A DNA stretch of 64,000 bases from SpSt-333 sp964371615 (GTDB lineage: Bacteria; Bacteroidota; Ignavibacteria; UBA10030; UBA8401): positions 62,001-126,000 of the forward strand of contig CAYJMS010000001.1 in NCBI GenBank assembly GCA_964371615.1. The letters run 5' to 3'. A program made the translations under genes and the position numbers. Below the pieces are notes generated by a model that worked only from the letters and a program-made list of their open reading frames with translations, was not told where the DNA came from and made no database searches. This document shows, in pieces, positions 34,152-42,786 of the stretch (the first letter of the stretch is position 1; every line of letters starts with the position of its first letter).

Positions 34152-37100
34152 ATGTTCAAACTATTGTACTCCATATGTTGTTTTATCGTGACCGTTTCAA
34201 TAACTCTTTCCCAAACGTCCGGAACGCCAGACAGTACATTCGGTACGAACGGGATTGTCTCTACTTCTTTTTCCGGAAGCTTGGTTACCAGCGGCGTCAG
34301 ACAATCTGACGGCAAATTCGTCGTTGTCGGATTTAGCGGCGGAGATTTTGCCGCGGCACGGTTCACCACCGACGGTGTTTTGGACAATACGTACGGCACA
34401 GCCGGAAAAACGACCGTTTCCATCCAGTCAAATGATATTCCGTACGCCGCCGCAATTCAGCCAGACGATAAGATCGTCATCGCCGGGACGAGTTCGGCGA
34501 ACGGAAGCGAATACGATTTTGTTGCGATCCGTTTGAAAACGGACGGCACACCGGACAGCACGTTCGGCACGGACGGACGCACGGTGGTCTCACTGAGCGG
34601 ATATCAGGAAGCGCGGGGAGTGGTTGTCCAGCCCGACGGAAAAATTGTTGTCGGGGGATTCGGAAACAATCCCAACGCGACATATCCCTCGGCGTCGTTC
34701 CCGATGATTCTTCGTTTGACATCAAGCGGTGTTTTTGACGCAACGTTCAACAACGGCAATGGCTGGTCCGTATATACCGGCAGTTCAGCGCTGGGATATT
34801 CGATGACAACCTACTCGTTGACACTGCAAAGCGACGGGAAGTTATTACTTTCCGGCACGACGAATTCCGTCGGTTTGGGATCAGCGACGTTCCTCTTCCG
34901 TTTCAATTCCGGCGGGACGATCGACAACACCACGTTCAACACCGACAATACGCGGTACAACAAAGCGTACGGGGATAATGCCGGAGCAAAATCAGCCGCG
35001 ATTCAATTGGACGGAAAAATATTTGCTCTGGGATACAACAACAGCGATTTCTATCTGATTCGCTTTTCTTCTTCCGGATCGTACGACAATTCTTTTGACG
35101 GAGGAAGTTTCGGAAAGGCACTTTCTCTCACCTCCTCCAACAACGATCAAATTTACGCAAGCAAGATTACGAACGACGGCAGACTGCTTGTCGCCGGCGC
35201 GGCGAACGGAAATCTCGGTTTGGCACGATATTTCTCGAACGGCACAATCGACAGTGATTTTGGAACGAACGGCACGGTCGTTACGGATCTCGGAGCATTT
35301 GAAGAGGTCCAAGCGGTCTTCACCGATTCGCTCACCGGAAAGATTACCGTCCTGGGAGGAAGCGGCGATAATTTCGTCGCTGCTCGCTATCACGGGTACA
35401 CAACAACGTCATCCACTCCGACAATTCCGGCAACGTCGATCACTTCAGTGTTGGCGACGCAAACGACCGCAACGATTCGATGGACGAAAGGGAATGGAAC
35501 GAACCGCATCCTTCTCGGAAAAATTGACGCAGCCGTCACAACACATCCGGCAGATGGTTCGACCTACACCGCAAATGCAACGTACGGTAGCGGAACGAAT
35601 ATGGGAGATGCGACCTATCCGTTATACGACGGAACAGATTCTGTCGTGACAATACAAGGATTGGTGATAGGGAAGACATATTATTTTTCTGTCTTTGAAT
35701 ACAACGGAACGAGTCAATCAAAAACGTACTTGCACACTTCTCCCGCCACCGAAAGTTACACCGTTTTACCGCTCGCTGGGTACGACGGATCTTCCTATGT
35801 GATGAAATTCGACGGGTCGAACGATCAATTCTATAATAATACTATTTCTCAAGGAAGCGGTCCGTTCACGGTTGAAGCGTGGGTCTATTTCAGCAGTTCA
35901 AACCTTGCGTCGGCAGGGATTTTCAATCGTGCAGGGAACACAACAGCAAATCTTATATGGAAGTTCAACATGCATAACGATTTTGCGCGGATCGATTTTT
36001 ACAGTACGAACGTACAAACCCTCACTTCGCCGCTGAATAAAACCGTCATCGGTACTGCAGTCGTCAAGGATAATAAGTGGCACCATATTGCCGGCGGATA
36101 TGACGGGACCGATATTTTTCTGTATGTGGACGGAAATTTACAGGGAAAGACTTTCTATGAAGGAATGACATTAAACACATCCTCCGCGCCGATCGTTGTG
36201 GGATACGATTCGTGCTGCGGCGGAAGGCCGTTCAACGGAATGATGGCGGAATTCCGGATGTGGAGCGCCGCGCGCACGCAGCAGGAGATCCGGGACAACA
36301 TGCACAAACGGATCCCCGCAAGCACATCCGGTCTGATGGCGTATTATCATTTTGACGATGCCAACGGTACGACGACGGTCGATTCCATCACCGCGACCTC
36401 GGCGACACTTCTCAATTTCAACTATAACTCGAGCAGCGGTTTCATCAAATCGAATCCGCCGTTCGGCTCCGACGGAACGTACATCGTGTCGACCGGAACC
36501 GAAACTTCCATCGGCACTTCCGGTTCGCAACTCCATGCGACGACGACGTCGACGGTCGACAGCGTCAATACGGTGGGACTCTATTCCTTCGGTACGCCGT
36601 CCGATATTGTGAGCGACGTTCCCGTTCTTGTTGCCGACCAGCGGTCGCAGATGACGTGGGGAGTTCAGAAAAAAGGATCGAATACCGATACGACGCAGCT
36701 CGTCTTCGAATACTCCGGTACCGGCATCACCGCGGAGTACGCCAAGATCCTCAGCCGTGCATCGGCAGCGGCATCCTGGACCGATGTCAGCGGCCAGTTC
36801 ACGCATGATATGGTGAATAGGAAATACTCCAAAATAGGAACGATATCGTCCGCCGAATACAGCATCGGCACGAGCAACAGCGATCCGCTCCCGGTCGAAT
36901 TCGCTGCGTTTACGGCGACTGCCACCCCGTCAACGGTGGAACTCCGGTGGAGTACGGCGACGGAGGTAAATAACTATGGGTTTGACATCGAGAAGAAAAG
37001 GATGAAGGATGAATCAGGGAGGATGAAGTGGGAAAAAATTGGTTTTGTTGAAGGAAACGGAACGACCAATGCACCGAAAGAATATTCGTACACAGATAAT

Positions 37101-37484
37101 GCAATAACTTCCGGAACATTTACATACCGGTTAAAACAGATCGACCGCGACGGAAAATTTGCGTACTCGAACGAAGTGGAAGTATTGGTCGGGAACGCGC
37201 CGAAAGTTTTTGTGCTGGAGCAAAATTATCCGAATCCGTTCAATCCCACAACAACGATCGGATTCACGCTGCAAACTTCCGGAATGACGACGCTGAAGAT
37301 CTTTGATGCGATCGGAAGGGAAGTGGCGACGCTGGCGAACGAATATCTTGAGGCAGGGGTGTATCATCAGCGGACCTTATCCGCTTCCGGCGGAGATGCA
37401 TCATCATTAGCGAGCGGAATATATTTTGCCAAACTCTCATCATCGGGAAATTCGAAATTGATGAAGATGATTTTACTGAAATAA
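34152..37484 (+). CDS. Secreted delta-60 repeat / LamG protein with T9SS sorting domain
   Basis: The 1110-residue protein has a signal peptide (LLYSICCFIVTVSITLSQ), a run of delta-60 beta-propeller repeats to about residue 420 (DSTFGTNGIV, QSDGKFVVVGFSGGDFAAAR, QPDGKIVVGGFG), a fibronectin-type segment, a LamG/concanavalin-like domain at about 550-720 (GPFTVEAWVYFSSSNLAS, HHIAGGYDGTDIFLYVDG), a linker and the sorting domain beginning LEQNYPNPFNPTTTIGFT. It is probably a surface adhesin or glycan binder. Confidence 0.85.
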   Translation: MFKLLYSICCFIVTVSITLSQTSGTPDSTFGTNGIVSTSFSGSLVTSGVRQSDGKFVVVGFSGGDFAAARFTTDGVLDNTYGTAGKTTVSIQSNDIPYAAAIQPDDKIVIAGTSSANGSEYDFVAIRLKTDGTPDSTFGTDGRTVVSLSGYQEARGVVVQPDGKIVVGGFGNNPNATYPSASFPMILRLTSSGVFDATFNNGNGWSVYTGSSALGYSMTTYSLTLQSDGKLLLSGTTNSVGLGSATFLFRFNSGGTIDNTTFNTDNTRYNKAYGDNAGAKSAAIQLDGKIFALGYNNSDFYLIRFSSSGSYDNSFDGGSFGKALSLTSSNNDQIYASKITNDGRLLVAGAANGNLGLARYFSNGTIDSDFGTNGTVVTDLGAFEEVQAVFTDSLTGKITVLGGSGDNFVAARYHGYTTTSSTPTIPATSITSVLATQTTATIRWTKGNGTNRILLGKIDAAVTTHPADGSTYTANATYGSGTNMGDATYPLYDGTDSVVTIQGLVIGKTYYFSVFEYNGTSQSKTYLHTSPATESYTVLPLAGYDGSSYVMKFDGSNDQFYNNTISQGSGPFTVEAWVYFSSSNLASAGIFNRAGNTTANLIWKFNMHNDFARIDFYSTNVQTLTSPLNKTVIGTAVVKDNKWHHIAGGYDGTDIFLYVDGNLQGKTFYEGMTLNTSSAPIVVGYDSCCGGRPFNGMMAEFRMWSAARTQQEIRDNMHKRIPASTSGLMAYYHFDDANGTTTVDSITATSATLLNFNYNSSSGFIKSNPPFGSDGTYIVSTGTETSIGTSGSQLHATTTSTVDSVNTVGLYSFGTPSDIVSDVPVLVADQRSQMTWGVQKKGSNTDTTQLVFEYSGTGITAEYAKILSRASAAASWTDVSGQFTHDMVNRKYSKIGTISSAEYSIGTSNSDPLPVEFAAFTATATPSTVELRWSTATEVNNYGFDIEKKRMKDESGRMKWEKIGFVEGNGTTNAPKEYSYTDNAITSGTFTYRLKQIDRDGKFAYSNEVEVLVGNAPKVFVLEQNYPNPFNPTTTIGFTLQTSGMTTLKIFDAIGREVATLANEYLEAGVYHQRTLSASGGDASSLASGIYFAKLSSSGNSKLMKMILLK

Positions 37485-37508
37485 GAGCATTTCGTAAAGA
37501 GTGTCTCA

Positions 37509-37558
37509 TGCGGAGGTTCCCGCCAGGCAGCCGGCGGGCATATCTCCGCATTTTTTGT
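37509..37558 (+). terminator. Strong nested-stem terminator
   Basis: TGCGGAG pairs with CTCCGCA around an inner cccgcc/ggcggg stem, followed by TTTTTTG. It ends the transcript of the preceding 1110-residue protein. Confidence 0.7.
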
Positions 37559-37635
37559 TTCGACGCCTCTGTTGCCGGAGTGACAATTGTGCTTCCCACC
37601 ATTGTAATTCCCGCCGAACTTCTCTATATTTTTCC

Positions 37636-39108
37636 ATGAGAAAATTTATTGTTACCTCTTGTTTATTGGTTGCAGCAGCCCTTAGCGGCAGTATGTCGGC
37701 GCAGGACCATCCGTCGATTCATCAGGAAGAATGGGAATATTATCGCAATAATCCCGAATCTGCCGTTATTCACGCCGATAAAATTCCGCCCGCACCCCAG
37801 TCTTTATTCAACAAATCATCGGCTCTCAACGCATTGGTGTATGGATTCCATCCGTATTGGATGAACGGTAACGAAAGCCATTATCAATATGATCTTCTGT
37901 CCCATCTTGCGTATTTCTCGGCAGACGTCGATCCGGCCACGGGTAATTTCTCTTCAACGCACAATTATTCCACCGCAAATGTCATTACGCAGGCGAAGAA
38001 TGCAGGGGTCAAGGTGCACCTGACCATCGTCTGTTTTTCCAATCACGCCACACTCTGGGCGAACCAAACCAGCATGAATAATTTGGTGAACAATATCGTT
38101 GCCAAAGTAAAAGAACGAAACATCGACGGCGTTAACATCGATTTTGAATCGATGAAAAGTTCGGACGCGGCGCCGTTCAAGAATTTTATTCTGCAGCTCG
38201 GCGATACGTTGAAAAAATACGACAAAGAACTGACCGTGGAACTTTTCGCCGTGGACTGGAACAATATCTTTCCCGCTTCTTTTTTTGCCGATGTGGATCA
38301 TGTCGTAGACAGTTATTTCATAATGCTCTATGCATACTATTACAGCGGCAGTTCCACGGCGGGACCGAATTCTCCGCTGCGCACAACCTCTGCGAGCGGA
38401 TACCACGTTCTTAAGAGCATCAATTCGTATCTCACAAAAGGATGTCCGCCGGAAAAACTGATCGCGGGATTCCCGTATTACGGCATCGACTGGCCGGTCT
38501 CAGGCAGTACGCGAATGGCTTCCACGACCGCAAAAGGATCATCCCGGTTCTACAACGTTGTGAAAAATAACTATCTCGATACAATGCAGGTTTCCAACGT
38601 CTTTTTCGATGCGACGTATGCCACACCGTGGTACCGATATTACAACGGCACAACATGGCGCCAAACATGGCACGATGATTCCCTCTCACTTGCGATGAAA
38701 TACGATTCGGTAAAGACAAAAAACATCGGCGGCGTCGGCATGTGGGCGCTGGGATACGACGTTCCGGAACCCGAACTCTGGAATCTTCTGCGGTATAAAT
38801 TCACCGACATTACCGACGTTACGCCGGACATCAATATTCCGATGTCATTGTCACTCGAACAGAACTATCCCAACCCGTTCAATCCGAGCACCACGATCGG
38901 CTTTACCCTGCGGGAAACCGGCCACACAACGCTCAAAATCTACGATGCAATCGGCAGGGAAGTAGCGGTGCTGGCGAACGAGGTTCTGAATGCCGGTGTC
39001 TATCATCATAGAATCTTCTATGCAGGCAGGCTGGCAAGCGGTGTCTATTTTGCCCGGCTGACTTCCGGAGGAATTCATCTTTACATGAAACTCTTGCTGG
39101 TGAAATAG
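37636..39108 (+). CDS. GH18-family glycoside hydrolase with T9SS sorting domain
   Basis: The 490-residue protein has a signal peptide (MRKFIVTSCLLVAAALSGSM) and a GH18 TIM barrel. The catalytic signature DGVNIDFE at 164-171 contains the acid Glu171, with Asn167 at a position often Asp. YGFHPYWM at the first strand and GVGMWALGYD near the barrel end also fit chitinase-like or spore-lytic GH18 enzymes. The C-terminus is a sorting domain (LEQNYPNPFNPSTTIGFTLR). It probably cleaves extracellular beta-1,4 GlcNAc polymers. The frame is open to 37501, but the ATG at 37636 precedes the signal peptide. Confidence 0.87.
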   Translation: MRKFIVTSCLLVAAALSGSMSAQDHPSIHQEEWEYYRNNPESAVIHADKIPPAPQSLFNKSSALNALVYGFHPYWMNGNESHYQYDLLSHLAYFSADVDPATGNFSSTHNYSTANVITQAKNAGVKVHLTIVCFSNHATLWANQTSMNNLVNNIVAKVKERNIDGVNIDFESMKSSDAAPFKNFILQLGDTLKKYDKELTVELFAVDWNNIFPASFFADVDHVVDSYFIMLYAYYYSGSSTAGPNSPLRTTSASGYHVLKSINSYLTKGCPPEKLIAGFPYYGIDWPVSGSTRMASTTAKGSSRFYNVVKNNYLDTMQVSNVFFDATYATPWYRYYNGTTWRQTWHDDSLSLAMKYDSVKTKNIGGVGMWALGYDVPEPELWNLLRYKFTDITDVTPDINIPMSLSLEQNYPNPFNPSTTIGFTLRETGHTTLKIYDAIGREVAVLANEVLNAGVYHHRIFYAGRLASGVYFARLTSGGIHLYMKLLLVK

Positions 39109-39137
39109 AATTTACCGTTCCAATGACCGGATCACTA

Positions 39138-39168
39138 CGGTTGCCCTTACCGGCAGCCGTTTTTTTTG
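39138..39168 (+). terminator. Terminator of the GH18 gene
   Basis: CGGTTGCC and GGCAGCCG form an 8-bp stem with one G-T pair and a 6-base loop, followed by eight T. The rest of the gap to 39390 holds a possible promoter: TTGACA at about 39212 and TATTTTTG 17 bases on. Confidence 0.75.
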
Positions 39169-39390
39169 TAGACGCTCGTGTGATACAGAGCACGACGAAA
39201 AATTTCCGGTTGACATTTGTTTTAGCATTCAAGATATTTTTGTCGTTATTTCGTGGATGAGGGGTTCCGATTAAGGAAATAACAAATGGGGAAGCTGGAA
39301 AAACCGGAATGGAAGAGGGGTGGTTTTTCCGCTGAATTTACGTTCATAATCAATGTAATTTCACTTCTCATTTGTTAGAAGGGGGGAACT

Positions 39391-40686
39391 TTGAAATCCT
39401 CACTACTCTTTTTACCGCTGTTTTTCATACTTATTGCACCATCTGCTCTTCAGGCACAGATTCCACGGACAATTTCGTACGAAGGCGTTCTGCACAAAGA
39501 AGACCACCCATTTCATGGGACTGCCACCTTTATATTTTCTCTTTATAAGGGAAATACTGCTGTGTGGAGTAGTCTACCAATGGAATTACAGGTAGATAAT
39601 GGTCTTTTTGGTGCTGTTCTGGGACCGTTTCCCGATTCCATCCGGTTTTATTGGATCGATTCATTGGGGATTTCGTACGATGGAGTCGAACTTTCGCCCA
39701 AAGCGGCATTTTCATCAGTAGCTTTTAGTCTTACTGCAGCCCGCGCTCTCGTCGCGGATTCCACCATCAAACCGGGTCCCAAAGGTGATAAAGGAGATCC
39801 CGGCCCACCGGGTGTGAAAGGGGATTCAGGTATCGCAGGTCCACAAGGTCCTCCGGGCTTACAAGGCCCCCCCGGATTGAAAGGAGATAAAGGCGATTCA
39901 GGTGCGGTTGGCCAGCAAGGTCCTCCGGGATTACAAGGCACTCCCGGTTTACAAGGTTCAAAAGGTGATAAAGGAGACCCCGGCGATCAAGGTCCTCCGG
40001 GATTACAAGGCCCTCCTGGTTTACAAGGTTCTAAAGGTGATAAAGGAGATCCCGGCGATCAAGGAACTCCAGGCTTACAAGGACCTCCCGGATTGCAAGG
40101 GGTGAAAGGTGATAAAGGTCCGCAAGGATTACAAGGTCCTCCCGGATTGCAAGGAGCTAAAGGTGATAAGGGAGATCCCGGTGACCAGGGTCCTCAAGGT
40201 TTGAAAGGGGACAAAGGAGATATTGGTGATACAGGACCACAGGGATTACAAGGACCTCCGGGATCACAAGGTCCTCCCGGCTTACAAGGACCGAAAGGTG
40301 ATCAGGGTGCTCCCGTTTATGAATCGATTACCAGTACTGATCAGTCATCCGGAAGTGTCGTACATAATATTGTTTCAGAATCCGGTATTCCGAGCGACAA
40401 CATCCGCCTGGTGCGAACCGGGACATCGAACGAATTTGAGTTGAAGATTCCCACATCGCAATCATTGACCGGCACATATGCTGCCTGGTGGTTCGCCGCC
40501 GGAGATCCGGTGACGACGGTGGACAATGGGAGTGTCGATGTGTCGACCTCGAAAGTTTTTTCGCTCGGGAACGCTGTTCAGTTTTCGATCATGGTAAAGA
40601 TCAGTAGCAAGTGGTCAAAGATTGAACTCTTCCGCGGAAATTCCGCCGATGCAAGCTGGTACGGATTCGCACATTCTTCTCAATAA
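39391..40686 (+). CDS. Exported collagen-like protein with 60 uninterrupted Gly-X-Y triplets
   Basis: The 431-residue protein starts at TTG 39391 behind AAGGGGGG. It has a signal peptide (LLFLPLFFILIAPSALQA), an N-terminal beta domain (IPRTISYEGVLHKED...ATFIFSLYKG) typical of Bacteroidota surface proteins, a collagen-like region of exactly 60 Gly-X-Y triplets (residues 129-308, bases 39775-40314) and a C-terminal globular domain of about 120 residues that could trimerise the helix. Charged GDK/GDP triplets alternate with GPPGLQ units, as in bacterial collagens that lack hydroxyproline. No T9SS sorting domain is seen. Confidence 0.88.
   Translation: MKSSLLFLPLFFILIAPSALQAQIPRTISYEGVLHKEDHPFHGTATFIFSLYKGNTAVWSSLPMELQVDNGLFGAVLGPFPDSIRFYWIDSLGISYDGVELSPKAAFSSVAFSLTAARALVADSTIKPGPKGDKGDPGPPGVKGDSGIAGPQGPPGLQGPPGLKGDKGDSGAVGQQGPPGLQGTPGLQGSKGDKGDPGDQGPPGLQGPPGLQGSKGDKGDPGDQGTPGLQGPPGLQGVKGDKGPQGLQGPPGLQGAKGDKGDPGDQGPQGLKGDKGDIGDTGPQGLQGPPGSQGPPGLQGPKGDQGAPVYESITSTDQSSGSVVHNIVSESGIPSDNIRLVRTGTSNEFELKIPTSQSLTGTYAAWWFAAGDPVTTVDNGSVDVSTSKVFSLGNAVQFSIMVKISSKWSKIELFRGNSADASWYGFAHSSQ
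39775..40314 (+). repeat. Collagen-coding repeat tract
   Basis: The tract consists of 9-base Gly-X-Y codon triplets grouped into larger units (GPPGLQ, GxKGDKGDPGDQ) that are reiterated with synonymous changes. The repetition is in the coding frame and makes the region prone to length change by recombination or slippage. Confidence 0.9.
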
Positions 40687-40720
40687 TGAATCCATCGTTT
40701 ACTTTTGGGAAGGAACAAGT

Positions 40721-41275
40721 ATGAATACGAACAGACAACGGAAACGCACAATCTTTGCACCGTGGTGTATAATCGCACTGCTGTTGAGTATGTCGATGTC
40801 CACCGCATCGTCGCAAACACAAATCGTCTATCATTCGTTTCACTCCGGCGTAAACAGGAGTGGAGGGAATGGATCGGCGCTTACTTCCGTGCTGGGACAA
40901 ACCATTCTCGGTATATCGTCGGGAAACGGCGTCACTCTTTCTTCGGGATATTCCGCATTCAGCAAAGGATCGATGACCTCCGTATCTCCGAGGCCGGAGA
41001 ATATTCCATTGGAGTTTGCGCTCTATCAGAATTATCCCAATCCTTTTAATCCTTCGACAACCATTGAATTTACAGTTCCGGTGAGGGAGGAAACGAGCTT
41101 GAAAGTCTATAATATTCTCGGACAGGAAGTGGCCGTATTGTTCAACGGCGTTGCCGAAGCGGGCCAATACCATCGCGTAGACTTCGATGCATCCCGTCTT
41201 GCCAGTGGTATTTACTTTGCGCGTGTGCAGAGCGGTGGAAAATCTTTGCTGAAAAAGATGATGCTGCTAAAATAG
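40721..41275 (+). CDS. Small secreted protein with T9SS sorting domain
   Basis: The 184-residue protein has a signal peptide (IIALLLSMSMSTASSQ), a short N-terminal domain (YHSFHSGVNRSGGNGSALTS VLGQT) and a sorting domain (YQNYPNPFNPSTTIEFTVP to KKMMLLK). The ATG at 40721 follows GGAAGGAAC; the frame is open further upstream into the collagen gene. The domain VLGQTILGISSG...LSSGYSAF is common in short Bacteroidota exoproteins of unknown function. It is 35 bases from the collagen-like gene and is likely cotranscribed. Confidence 0.8.
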   Translation: MNTNRQRKRTIFAPWCIIALLLSMSMSTASSQTQIVYHSFHSGVNRSGGNGSALTSVLGQTILGISSGNGVTLSSGYSAFSKGSMTSVSPRPENIPLEFALYQNYPNPFNPSTTIEFTVPVREETSLKVYNILGQEVAVLFNGVAEAGQYHRVDFDASRLASGIYFARVQSGGKSLLKKMMLLK

Positions 41276-41300
41276 ATTTTTCATTTTTTTTGAATATCAT

Positions 41301-41332
41301 AAAGCCGTTCTTTGTTGAGAACGGCTTTTTTA
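41301..41332 (+). terminator. Strong Rho-independent terminator
   Basis: AAAGCCGTTCT and AGAACGGCTTT form an 11-bp perfect stem with a TTGTTG loop, running into T residues. It ends the collagen/small-protein transcript 18 bases before the next start. Confidence 0.9.
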
Positions 41333-41349
41333 TTATTTTTAGGCATTCT

Positions 41350-42654
41350 ATGAAACAGGCAACAATTTTTTCAATTGGTTTCCTTCCGGCATTCCGGCGC
41401 AGCTACGCTGCCATATGTTTGCTGATCATTCTCTCGTCTGCCGCTGTCTCCCAGCAATGGACGCACTTTACAACCCAGAATTCCGGGCTGCCGTCAGATC
41501 TTGTTTATGCGGTTGTCGTTGCACCGGACAGCACCGTATGGTTCGGCACGGGCAACGGCCTCGCTTCATTGAAAGGGAGCCAATGGACGGTATTTGATAC
41601 GTCGAATTCACTCCTACCGGACCCGTACATCACCTGCCTTGCGGTCGATTCCTCCGGCGCAGAATGGATTGGAACGGGTTTTGCCGGAGCGGCCAAATTC
41701 CACAACGGGATGTGGGAGCTGTTCGACACGTCGAATTCCGACATCCCGCACAATACGCTTTTTGATATTACTATCGGTCCCGATCAGACGCCGTGGTTTG
41801 CAACGGAAGATGGCGTAGTGAACTACTCCAACGGAGTGTGGAAAAATTACCGGGACAGTTTAATTGAACCCCAGAGTCGCTCCGTGGAATTCGACCATCA
41901 CGGCACACTGTGGATGGGAACATATACGCCGGTGGATTTCAGGGGATATATCGAATACATGAACAACGGATTTTTTTCCCATACTATCCTTTCTCATCTG
42001 GATATCTTTTCGACATTTCCGCATTGTATCCTATCGGTGAACGATTCCACGGTGTACGTCGGCACAGGAAACGGGCTGATACGATTCGTCAACGGTTCCT
42101 GGAAAGTATTCCACAAGCAGGATTCCCCGCTGCCGGCAAACGGGATCGCGTCGCTCGCATTCTCGGCGGATACCGTCATCATTGGCACTGCGTCCGGTAT
42201 AGTAGAGATAGTCGGCGATGAGTGGCAGGCCATTCTCCCTTCCGACGGCGGATTGCCAAATAGTCCCGTCACTGGAATTGCAGTTGATCCGTACGGCAAC
42301 AGAATCGTCGCGACCGGTACCGACGGCGTTGTGATCTATAACAGAAGCAGCATCGTCACCGCGGTGGACCGGATTGATGAGATGCCGGAATCTTTTATGC
42401 TGCTGCAGAATTATCCCAATCCTTTTAACCCCTCGACAACAATTGTATTTACCGTTCCGGTGAGGGAGGAAACGAACTTGAAAATCTATAATATTCTCGG
42501 ACAGGAAGTGGCCGTACTGTTTAACGGCATTGCCGAAGCAGGCCAATACCATCGCGTGGTCTTCGATGCATCCCGTCTTGCCAGCGGTATCTACTTTGCA
42601 CGCGTGCAGAGCGGAGAAAAAGCATTGCTGAAAAAAATGACGCTGCTCAAATAA
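41350..42654 (+). CDS. Two-component-regulator-propeller protein with T9SS sorting domain
   Basis: The 434-residue protein has a signal region (AAICLLIILSSAAVSQQ), about seven propeller blades with motifs such as DSTVWFGTGNGLASLKG and SGAEWIGTGFAGAAKFHN, and a sorting domain (LQNYPNPFNPSTTIVFTVPV to KKMTLLK). It has no kinase part, so it is a secreted propeller. The frame is open to 41290 through the terminator hairpin, but ATG 41350 precedes the signal region. Its sorting domain is almost identical to that of the preceding gene at 40721. Confidence 0.85.
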   Translation: MKQATIFSIGFLPAFRRSYAAICLLIILSSAAVSQQWTHFTTQNSGLPSDLVYAVVVAPDSTVWFGTGNGLASLKGSQWTVFDTSNSLLPDPYITCLAVDSSGAEWIGTGFAGAAKFHNGMWELFDTSNSDIPHNTLFDITIGPDQTPWFATEDGVVNYSNGVWKNYRDSLIEPQSRSVEFDHHGTLWMGTYTPVDFRGYIEYMNNGFFSHTILSHLDIFSTFPHCILSVNDSTVYVGTGNGLIRFVNGSWKVFHKQDSPLPANGIASLAFSADTVIIGTASGIVEIVGDEWQAILPSDGGLPNSPVTGIAVDPYGNRIVATGTDGVVIYNRSSIVTAVDRIDEMPESFMLLQNYPNPFNPSTTIVFTVPVREETNLKIYNILGQEVAVLFNGIAEAGQYHRVVFDASRLASGIYFARVQSGEKALLKKMTLLK

Positions 42655-42678
42655 GAGCAGCATATGCACAGGGACACC

Positions 42679-42718
42679 GAAAAAGGGAACGACGCTTGTC
42701 TGTCCCTTTTTCTTTTTT
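42679..42718 (+). terminator. Rho-independent terminator
   Basis: GAAAAAGGGA and TCCCTTTTTC form a 10-bp stem with a 14-base loop followed by TTTTTTT, ending the propeller gene. Confidence 0.8.
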
Positions 42719-42786
42719 TACATTATCCGGAACGACTCTTATGAGAAGGACCATAACGGATCAAAGTAAAAAAAGCATATCGCTTC

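Noticed and set aside
39775..40314. Regular repeats that could suggest a CRISPR array
   Set aside because: The period is 9 bases in frame and codes Gly-X-Y collagen triplets; there are no spacers.
39391..40686. Phage tail fibre with collagen repeats
   Set aside because: A signal peptide is present and there are no phage genes nearby.
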